Assembly (NCBI GenBank): GCA_043228905.1
Contig: JBHGNT010000001.1
Location: 10,788,001-10,852,000, forward strand
Direction of reading: 5' to 3'
DNA length: 64,000 bases
Origin: Azolla caroliniana
Taxonomy: Eukaryota; Polypodiophyta
Part shown: positions 56,207 to 64,000 of the stretch, one piece after another
How the letters are laid out: every line of letters starts with the position of its first letter
How positions within the stretch are numbered: position 1 is the stretch's first letter
Position numbers and translations under genes: made by a program
The notes under the pieces: generated by a model
Databases searched by the model: none
The model's input: only the letters and a program-made list of their open reading frames with translations
What the model was told of the DNA's origin: nothing

Positions 56207-56843
56207 TGTTGCGAAGGTGCGTGTGCATGCGTGCTTCGCTTGAACGGGACCACTAGGGTCTTGGACCAAGCAGGATGTCTATCCAGTTATTGAGAAGAGG
56301 ACCATGTGAATGTAACATTTGAGGAAACAATGTTACATTTGAGAAGATCAGAAATTTGTACACTTGAGAAGAAGATAAACAACAAGAAAAAGAATATTAT
56401 ATTGATGGTGATGAGGATGATATCACATATTGAGCCCCCACTTACACAAGCCTTACGAGGGTTTTTATAGTTCTATCCATGCTTCTAACATGCACAAAAC
56501 CATGGGCTTGGACCCATGGTTTCTGGGCACACGGTTTTGATTGTGGCATGCACAAAACCATAGGCTTGGATCCATGGTTTGGTGCACACAGTTTTGTATA
56601 GTTGTTTCCTACGCCTTTTGAATATAAAAAGAAATACATAATATTTAAAGTACTTGGTAGTTGCCCTAGTGGTAAGCTAAATGTCTTCTACCTTGGAGGT
56701 GTAAGGTTCAAATCTTGCTTGCATCCCTCTATATGCGCTCGAATGTCACTTAGGCTAATTTTCATATTTATAATCGTTTGTGTAATGTGCGTGGAACCAC
56801 ACTATTTCACAATTTCTCCCATTGGACATGTAACATCACGACA
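56207..56843 (-). repeat. LTR c
   Basis: 637 bp, TGTTGCGAAG...CACGACA on plus. It has two imperfect copies of the GCACAAAACCAT inverted repeat and a tRNA-like module. Copia A integrase resumes at 56844. Confidence 0.85.
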
Positions 56844-57102
56844 TCGTCTTCGGCACGGTATATTTGAGTTGAATTCCCTTCGACTAATAGTACTCTTCAA
56901 ATTGCCCTTAGTATTCTCCTCCGTTACCCGCTCGAACTACTTTTAGCTTTCGGCCAGTTTCTCTTTTTGCCCTTGCTTGGAACTCCTTGAAGACAGATAG
57001 TACCTAGGCCTTCGTCTTCATAACAAAAGCCCACAACCTCCAGCTACAGTCATCTGAAGGTCACAAAATATTGTGAATCTGCATGTGACTTAGTGTCCAC
57101 AT
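56844..57102 (-). pseudogene. Copia A integrase piece
   Basis: Collinear with copia C 44270-44520 and degraded by stops. It directly continues the integrase frame on the other side of the LTR tandem. Confidence 0.75.
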
Positions 57103-58063
57103 TGTCGTGAGGATTTTTGACAACGGTGTGAAAATCATGTGGAAATGAGAAAACTGAAAAGGATTCACTTTCACGCTTCTTTCACTATTTTCTTCTCAGT
57201 GATTTATCCCACATATATATGCAGCTAATATGACTCTCTCTATATAAAGATTCACTTATCTCACATGTTTATATGATTATGTGTATGTATATGTGTGTAA
57301 TTGTCCAAAATTTTGTTCGGTTGACTACTGTTCGACTGAATCTTGTTTCGGCTTTCCGGTCGATTTTGGCCAACCGACTTTTTCTGACCAATTTTGGCAG
57401 TCGACTCCCATTACGGCTTTTTGGTCGATTTCGGCCAATCGACTCTTGTTTCGGCTTTCTGACCGATTTCGACCAGACGATTCTCCCACAAGGAGGGACA
57501 ATCTTACATAACACAATTGACTTACCACAAAGCCAAGTCATTTCTTTAAAAGTTGTATTTTCATAATTATACTTTTTCATATATAAATTCTCATACATGA
57601 GAGATTGCATGAGTGACATGGTTATCCTACATCACATGTAATGCATGAGTGCCAATTGGCAAACATGCATCACATGCATTACATGCATTGTATGCATGTC
57701 TTGCACCCTCACATGCATCATATATGATATGCATGGGGGCCTCTATAAAAGAGTGGAAAAAAGAAAAGAAAAAGGGGGAAGCAATCAATCAATTGATCAA
57801 GAAAGCTATGTACTGAATTAAAAAAGAAAACAATAAAAAAGAAAATCTAGTTATCTTATTAGTGATGTATCTTGTCTCTAAAAATTGAAATCAAGGGTTC
57901 AATCTCTATCTCAATCTCTCTCTCTCAATTTGTCTCATAATTGGAATCTTTGTATCTATCTTAAATACTTTCTCGCTAAAGCTAGTACAACCGTCGAATC
58001 CCTCCGATCCAGGACCCCGGTGGTCCCGCTTCATTTTGCGAACACGCGACGATTTCCTCGACA
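57103..58063 (+). mobile_element. Solo LTR with ACAT duplication
   Basis: 961 bp, TGTCGTGAGGA...TCCTCGACA, flanked by ACAT at 57099-57102 and 58064-58067. Removing it and one ACAT restores copia A sequence collinear with other copies. The 3' end (CCCCGGTGGTCCCGC... GCGAC) shares a terminal motif with the gag-only LTRs. Confidence 0.88.
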
Positions 58064-58377
58064 ACATAGCATCATCCATATGCATGAGTTCCAGCAATGC
58101 CTTCTTTCTCATTAGGGGTCTTGATTGGAAGCAGGTTTTGCTCGGCTTGTCAGCTAAGCAATCGGTGCACTTATGAAGTTGCACATTCTTCACCTCCAGA
58201 ATGAGGTTATCCTCAGCAAGCTTTTGCATCCCCTTCTCACTCATGTGGCATAGCCTCTTGTGCCACAGCTCACCGGTTGTGGTAGGTGCCACATTTACTT
58301 CTTCCCGGCATAATCGAGCATGCAACAGATATATTCTATATGTCTTCCGAGATCGGGCCACGATCAGGTTTCCCTTG
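58064..58377 (-). pseudogene. Copia A GAG-pre-integrase and zinc-binding piece
   Basis: Encodes ELWHKRLCHMSEKGMQKLAE, KNVQLHKCTDCLADKPSKTC, the HHCC region of copia integrase, and matches copia C 44560-44790. Confidence 0.82.
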
Positions 58378-59241
58378 TGTTAGGAATATGTCCCTCCTAT
58401 GGGAGGAGCCGACAGTCGAAGACAAGGCGTAACCGATTGGTCGAGCCGAGAGCCAACAATCGAAGACAAGGAGTAGTCGACTGCTCGGACCGAGAGCCAA
58501 CAGTCGAAGACAAGGAGTAGCCGGACCGAGAGCCGATAGTCGAAGACAAGGAGGTCTTGACATAGAGAGTCGATAGTATACATGTGATCCAAGTCGAAGA
58601 CACGACTGACTAGTCAGGCCAACTGGAGGGTCGATGGCAAGGCCAACTGGTCGGACCGAGAGCCGATAGTCGAAGACAAGGAGGTTTAGACATAGAGAGT
58701 CGATAGTATACATGTGATATAAGTCGAAGACACGACCGACTAGTCGGGCCGATTGGACAATCGACACTAGAGTTAGCTAGTCGAATTGACTAGTCGATCA
58801 GTCGATTAATTAATTGCTATTATTATAAGTATAATAATAGAAGTGAGAGCAGTAGGAACTATATTTGTAAATAGCCCATAAGGTGTATAAGTATAAATAC
58901 ACTTAGGGCAAATATAGTATAGTAAGTGTAGAACAGAAAGAAGAGAATAGAATAGTAGTTTTCTATTGATGTGTGTATAGAGAGAAGAGAGGAGCGGTGC
59001 CATAGCTGTGTGAGCTTAGACGACAAGAGCCCTGCGTGGTTGAGACACTCTATATAGAGAGTGTGTTTTATATTGTCTCCTTTGTATTCTCCACTCTATA
59101 ATGGATCTTTGTTCCCGTGGTTATCCCCATTTAGGGTTTCCATGTAAAACTGTGTATTCTATGCATTTGTTGTTTTCTGTTTCCATGTTATTGTGTATTT
59201 CATAGTCGGTCTTCCTCATGAATCTCAGGGATCGATTCCCA
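58378..59241. mobile_element. LTR-like insert with internal minisatellite
   Basis: TGTTAGGAATATG...GATTCCCA interrupts copia A (KGNLIV side at 58377, KFD side at 59242). No clear target duplication. 58390-58750 holds repeated GAGAGCCGATAGTCGAAGAC-type units and a larger duplicated block (about 58530-58620 and 58650-58745). Confidence 0.65.
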
Positions 59242-59377
59242 TCAAACTTCATAGTGTCATTGTAGATGCTACCCATGTAGCCTTCATCATCTACCCGATC
59301 GACTGATATCATATTCAATCTAACCTTTGGAATGTGTCGCACATCTTTCAACACAAGTTTGCACCCGATTGAGTTAA
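59242..59377 (-). pseudogene. Copia A fragment upstream of the pre-integrase
   Basis: Encodes LKDVRHIPKVRLNMISVDRV and DEGYMGSIYNDTMKF, matching copia C near 44830-44920. It ends where the LTR of copia B begins. Confidence 0.8.
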
Positions 59378-59800
59378 CTGAAAATCAGATAATAATCGAT
59401 TTTGGCTATAATTGTAAATAGCATCATTGTGCCCATGGTGGTTAGGGCAAGTAGTTAGTGTGTGGATGATCATTATTGTTGTACAAGTGATAGTTGGTTG
59501 TTGCCACTATAACTGAGTGAGTGAGAGTTGTAACTCTGTCATCGTCTGTTAGAAGAAGAAGAGCTCAATGTCGGTGCCTACGAGTCCCCTTGTATTCCTC
59601 TCTCTATATAGTGATTCGTTTCTTGGGTTTTGTGAACCCTGATGGTTTTTCCCTTTCGGGTTTTCCACGTTAAAACGGCATGTCTCTATATTTCTATTCC
59701 AAGTTGTCTATGTACTATCATTCATGATCTTTGCACCCATATTCATATAAGTGCCAACCTGTTGTGCCTGGTCGATTCTCAACAAACTAGTATCAGAGCG

Positions 59801-60264
59801 ATGGACGAACATTTTGGTGGAATGTTCAAGTTAACCAACTCCAACTGTTCAATGTGGAAGTCGAAGATGCAAGATATGCCCGTATGCAAAGATCTCTGGT
59901 TGTCAGTGCAATACGGCAAGACCAAGCTAAACAAGATAGATGCATCGACTTGGGAAGTCATGCATCTGAAGGCATCGACATATATATAAGGTGTTTTATA
60001 GACATGAGTCTATACAACAACTTTAACAAGGAGACAGATGCAGAAGTCCCGTGGAAGAAGATTGAGTTCATGTTTGAGAACAAGAACGCCATAAACAGAG
60101 TCTCAGTCTTGAGGAAGATTGTGAGACGTCGGTATCAGGATGGCTCCAGCATGGCGGAGCACCTGAACGCCTTCCAGGGACTAATCAAGCAGACCACCAC
60201 TTTGGAAGTACCTCTTGTTGATGAGGTATTAGCATTATTGTTGATGGGATCCCTTCCGGTTTAG
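59801..60264 (+). pseudogene. Copia B Gag, truncated at a telomere-repeat junction
   Basis: MDEHFGGMFKLTNSNCSMWK opens directly after the primer-binding site. A frame change near 59985 leads to CFIDMSLYNNFNKETD and YQDGSSMAEHLNAFQGLIKQ. It ends at GSLPV followed by TTTAGGGTTTAGGG (60259-60272); about 0.4 kb present in copia C is missing. Confidence 0.82.
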
Positions 60265-60269
60265 GGTTT

Positions 60270-61480
60270 AGGGTGAACAAAATGAAGTCAACCTCGTCGG
60301 TGAAGAATCAACATGGGTGGTCGATTCAGGTGCGTCATACCACCTATCCCCCGACAGAGAATGCTTCTCATCGTATACAGTTGGTGACCATGGTTTTGTA
60401 AAGATGGGAAATGAAGGAGCATGCTGAATTGTCGGTATAGAAGATGTGTGTCTGGTGACATCGACCGGGTGCAGACTGGTACTGAGAGTTGTTCGACACA
60501 TTCCGAAAGTAAGATTGAATCTAATATCAGTTAGTCGGGTGGATGATGAAGGCTACACGGGTAGCATCCGGAACGGCGTCATGAAGGTCTGCAAAGAGAG
60601 CCTGATGGTGGCTCGAGCTCGGAAGACCAACACACTATATCTCATGCATGCTCGAATATGTCAAGAGGAAGCAAATGTGGCAGTCGATACAGTCAGTGAG
60701 TTGTGTCGCAAGAGGTTGCATCACATGAACGAGAAGGGGATGCGGAGACTTGCTGATGATAACCTCATTCCGGAGGTGAAGAATGTGCAACATGAGAAGT
60801 GCACCGATTGGTTGTCCGGCAAGCAGAACAGAACCGCTTTCCAAACTATGCCCCCGACAAGGAAGAGAATGTTGTTGGAACTCGTGCATACCGATGTATG
60901 CTACATAGACACTAAGTCACATGCTGGTTCACAATATTTTGTGACCTTCATTGATGATTCTGGTTAGAAGTTGTGGGCTTCTGTATTGAAGACGAAGAAC
61001 CAGGTGTTATCCATCTTCAAGGAGTTCCAAGCGAGAGTCGAGAGGGAGATTGGCCGGAAACTAAAAGCAATTCAAGCAGATAACGGAGGAGTGTACCAAG
61101 GGCAGTTTGAGAAATATTATTGGTTGAAGGGAATCCGGCTCAAATATACCATACCGAAAACGTCAGAACTCAACAAGTTGTTCGAGAGGATTATTCAGAC
61201 CATTATGGAGAGGGTCTGAAGCATGCTAGCACATGCCAAGTTGTCCAAGACATTCTGAGCGGAGGTGTTGATGACAACAGTGTATGTGCGAAATAAGTCA
61301 CCCTCAGCACCCTTGGACGATGATATTCCACAAAGGGTGTGGACCGGCAAAGACGTCTCGTACCAACATCTAAGGGTGTTTCGTTGTCTTGCCTACGTGC
61401 ATGTGGCTTAGAACCAAAGGGGAAAATTATATCCGAAATCTCGGCCATGCACATTTCTAGGGTACAGCGACGACGAATTC
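60270..61480 (+). pseudogene. Copia B protease and integrase
   Basis: The protease retains DSGASYHLSPDREC. The pre-integrase has GVMKVCKESLMVARARKTNT, and the HHCC region NVQHEKCTDWLSGKQNRT has one Cys changed to Trp. The core reads FVTFIDDSG, stop (TAG), KLWASVLKTKN, then KAIQADNGGVYQGQF. Stops at 60966 and 61217 break it. Confidence 0.82.
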
Positions 61481-62994
61481 GGCTATTGACTATGGCCTTA
61501 GTCGATAGGAAGGTCATTCGGAGCCGAGATATCGTCTTCATGGAATAAAATACGATTGCCGATTGGGAGATGGAGAAGACAGGGTCGACATCCAAGAAGA
61601 CCGAGAATAGGCCTCTAGTTATCGATTTGAGCTGAGTTGACGATCGGTCGAACCGAACAGAAGTCGATCCGACGAAATCGGATACGAACCATTCAGCCGA
61701 ATAGATAATTGGCAAAATCGAGAGATGACTAAAAACAAGGGGAACCAGTCGAAAGAAGACAATCGGCCGAACGAGGATCCAATTTCGACTCGGATGAAGA
61801 CCCAACCGAAGATACCGAACAAGAACCGAATGCATCAAACGGAGGTCAAAGATACCCTCTACGAGAGAGAAGGCCCCCCCAGAGATTTCTGGATATAGAA
61901 TATGTGTTGTTAACCGATGAGGGGGAGCCAGAGAGCTTCGAGGAAGCAAAGAGGGACACCCACATCCGTAAGTGGTTAAGTGCCATGCAAGAGGAGATGG
62001 ATTCCTTGCATGAGAACCACACATACGAATTGACCATGTTGCCGAAAGGAAAGAGGGCACTCCAAAATAAGTGGGTATACAAGTTGAAGCCGGGAGAAAG
62101 CGGGAATCCACCCAGATACAAAGCTCGAATCGTCGTAAAAGGCTTTCAACAAAAGAAGGGTGTGGATTTCAACAAAATATTTACCCCGGTAGTAAAGATG
62201 ACGTCGATATGGACAGTGTTGAGCATGACACCCAACATGGACTTGGAGGTAGAGTAGTTAAATGTCAAGACTACCTTTTTGCATGGAGACCTAAAGGAAG
62301 AGATCTACATGCAGCAGTTGGTATGCGGACCAAGGAAGAGTTTATACAGACTGATGGTACCGAAAGTTTGAATCCTTCATGGTGGATCACGTTTTCAACA
62401 ACACACAAACCGATCATTGTGTTTTTGTTAAGAAATATGATCATGCAGAGACTTTCTCATCCTCCTATTGTATGTTGATGACATGTTAATTGTCGGATAG
62501 GACCCAGAGAAAATCGGAAGCGTGAAGAAGGCCATGAGCAAGTCGTTTAGAATGAACGATATATGTCTGGCAAAGTAGATTCTGGATATGCACATTGTTA
62601 AGAAGTTGTTATGGCTGTCACAAGAGAAATATGTGACAAAGGTGCTCCAGAGGTTCAACATGCAGAATGCAAAACCGGTCGGTTCAACATTACCGACAAA
62701 CAGTAACCTATTCGGAAGTCAATGTCCGAAGAAGAAAACAGAGAAGGCTTATATAAGCAAGGTCCCATACACCTCAGCAGTCAAAAGCCTGATGCATGCA
62801 CTAGTTTGCACCAGGCCGGACATTGCATATGCAGTCAAAGTTGTCAGCCGATATATGAGCAATCCTAGAAGAGAGCATTGGGCAATGATAAAGTGGATAC
62901 ACTAGTACCTGAGGGGCACCTCGAGTGTGTGTCTTCGATGATGTGGCTCAGATAACTGCGTAATGGAAGGCTTCATGGATTCTGATATGTCGGG
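61480..62994 (+). pseudogene. Copia B reverse transcriptase and start of RNase H
   Basis: 61904-62257 holds KWLSAMQEEMDSLHENHTYE and YKARIVVKGFQQKKGVDFNK, a TAG at 62255, then LNVKTTFLHGDLKEEIYMQQ. YVDDMLIVG lies near 62469. 62588-62905 contains QEKYVTKVLQRFNMQNAKPV and VCTRPDIAYAVKVVSRYMSN. GFMDSDMSG near 62970 is the first RNase H block. Confidence 0.82.
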
Positions 62995-63254
62995 TTGCAG
63001 CACGCTACGGTGTACCCAAAAAGTATTGTTTCTAACCACAAAAAATGTCAGTCCTTTCGATACTATTAGTACTAAATAGAAAAAAAAAAATCGATTTTGG
63101 GGAGTGGGGTGAGTGTAGTACAATTGACATTTAAGACAAGTTGTTTGGGGAATACGTTGTCATAGTGTATTTCGTACACTACGTGAAAAACGTATAAAAT
63201 AACCGATTGAATAAATATGAAGAAAAAGAAAGAAATATCAAAATATACATTACA

Positions 63255-63330
63255 TGCAAAGGGCAAGATTCAAACGTTGTCCTTCCATGTTAATAATGTA
63301 AAGCCCTACCATTACACTAACACATCATAA
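63255..63330 (-). other. tRNA-like A/B-box sequence inside the right-edge LTR
   Basis: Minus strand TTAGTGTAATGGTAGG (63320-63305) and CGTTTGAATCTTG (63276-63264), with box starts 44 bp apart. Confidence 0.5.
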
Positions 63331-63666
63331 GTGTTAGAAAAACAGATATCCCACATAAAAAGGTTTTTTCCACGCATATTTTCTAGGAAAAATGTTTAGT
63401 TAGAAGAAAAATGCATGATAGAAAAAAAAGTTACACATGCACATCTAGCGTGCATGAACACTACAGTCGATAAAAACTCATGAGGTTAGAAAAAGCATGA
63501 TCACTTTTAGAAGAATCATGTTAGAGAAAGCATATAGTCTATAGTTAGAGAAAAAGCATGGATTGCTAAGACTCTCTCATCACTATGTAAGGATGGGGAG
63601 CACAATGTAATAAGTGTGTGAAAATTTTGGAAATTGAATATATTTCTAAAACACCAATTAATGAAT

Positions 63667-63811
63667 TATATTCGTGGGATTCACAAAATAAACTATACTC
63701 GTGGGATTCACGAGGTTGCTATATCTCTCTCTTTCAATCTAAATTCATATTCTTATCTTAATATTGATTAATCTAGTAAAATACATTATACTCGTGGGAT
63801 TCACGAGGTTT
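63667..63811. repeat. Three copies of a CTCGTG-ggatt-CACGAG palindrome
   Basis: Copies near 63671 (degenerate), 63699 and 63795, each preceded by ATA and, in the last two, followed by GTT. Confidence 0.75.
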
Positions 63812-64000
63812 TACATCTCTTTCTTATAATCTACTCATATTCATAACTAGATTAGCCTCAAATTCTTCGTCCTCCTAGTCCAAAACCCCGGCAGTTCCCA
63901 CCCGACTCACGCAACGATCCAGCACCGAAAGGCACGACAACGTGACAAGATGTTCTTTCCATTTTGGGGGCTATTTTCCCCTCACGTGGATTTGAACGTT

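Larger units (their letters stand above)
53118..56843 (-). mobile_element. LTR-internal-LTR-internal-LTR tandem of a gag-only family
   Basis: LTR a 53118-53694, internal 53695-54267, LTR b 54268-55428 (with a nested solo LTR), internal 55429-56206, LTR c 56207-56843. All are in minus orientation. Each internal segment has a primer-binding site (TGGTGAACCC) on one side and a polypurine tract (GGGGGCGGA or GGGGGTGGA) on the other, so the middle LTR serves both. It interrupts copia A. Confidence 0.85.
52886..59377 (-). mobile_element. Ty1/copia element A, fragmented by later insertions
   Basis: Minus-strand pieces of protease-distal and integrase sequence lie at 59377-59242, 58377-58064, 57102-56844 and 53117-52886, collinear with copia C. 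The gaps are filled by an LTR-like insert (58378-59241), a solo LTR (57103-58063) and an LTR tandem (53118-56843). Both outer ends are missing. Confidence 0.85.
59378..62994 (+). mobile_element. Ty1/copia element B, plus strand, degenerate
   Basis: 5' LTR 59378-59784 ending CTCAACA, primer-binding site TAGTATCAGAGC (59788-59799), gag, protease, integrase, reverse transcriptase and the beginning of RNase H, then lost at about 62994 where another LTR begins. It is related to copia A and C. Confidence 0.87.
62995..63947 (+). repeat. LTR at the right edge (left end uncertain)
   Basis: Ends CGTGACA at 63947, with the terminal pattern CTAGTCCAAAACCCCGGCAG shared with the other gypsy-type LTRs here. 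It contains a minus-strand tRNA-like module and three copies of a CTCGTGGGATTCACGAG palindrome. 63948-64000 is presumably the start of its internal region. Confidence 0.55.

Overview
The window looks like nuclear DNA of a land plant. The evidence is the lineage-typical retrotransposons (LINEs with a zf-RVT tail, Ty1/copia elements primed by initiator tRNA-Met, a Ty3/gypsy chromovirus with a chromodomain), GT-AG introns, and filler tracts of the plant telomere repeat TTTAGGG. I cannot place it more closely; the family mix would fit a non-seed plant (bryophyte, lycophyte or fern), but that is a guess. No ordinary host gene, rRNA or tRNA gene was recognised. Almost everything is mobile or repetitive DNA in various stages of decay.

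Region 1 (1-13850) is the most unusual part. A two-gene unit is present as a tandem duplication with a repeat length of about 7.8 kb. In each unit a minus-strand gene encodes a protein with an acidic N-terminal repeat and a core like the family I recall as DUF7869 (possibly transposase-like). It is divergently arranged with a plus-strand, intron-containing gene that encodes a ParB-like domain fused to a beta-class DNA amino-methyltransferase (motif IV DIPYG, motif X NPYQKP, motif I FSGTG). The first intron of the methyltransferase gene holds an array of 25-bp palindromes spaced 51-52 bp apart, in both units. Unit 1 has a single internal stop in the methyltransferase. Unit 2 is heavily broken.

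Region 2 (13851-25990) is a pile of old retroelements: a 5'-truncated chromovirus (+) with its 3' LTR, a degenerate LINE (-), the 3' half of a copia element (-) with its LTR, and a second related LINE fragment (-). Region 3 (25991-31726) is AT-rich DNA without genes, containing a very homogeneous 279-bp satellite of ten units (27844-30611).

Region 4 (31727-50988) is one LINE insertion, proved by a perfect 17-bp target-site duplication at 31727 and 50972. It is split at 35880/49681 by a 13.8-kb GC-rich block made of two gag-only (non-autonomous) LTR retrotransposons joined tail to tail. The second of these is itself interrupted by a copia element whose LTRs carry a 54-bp minisatellite.

Region 5 (50989-64000) starts with a 184-bp-period satellite. 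Then follows a minus-strand copia element broken by an LTR-internal-LTR-internal-LTR tandem (itself holding a nested solo LTR), by a solo LTR with a 4-bp ACAT duplication, and by another LTR-like insert. Next come a plus-strand copia element and a further LTR at the right edge. Several of the LTRs contain tRNA-like A-box/B-box sequences and long inverted repeats. Two deletion junctions are filled with exactly two telomere repeats.
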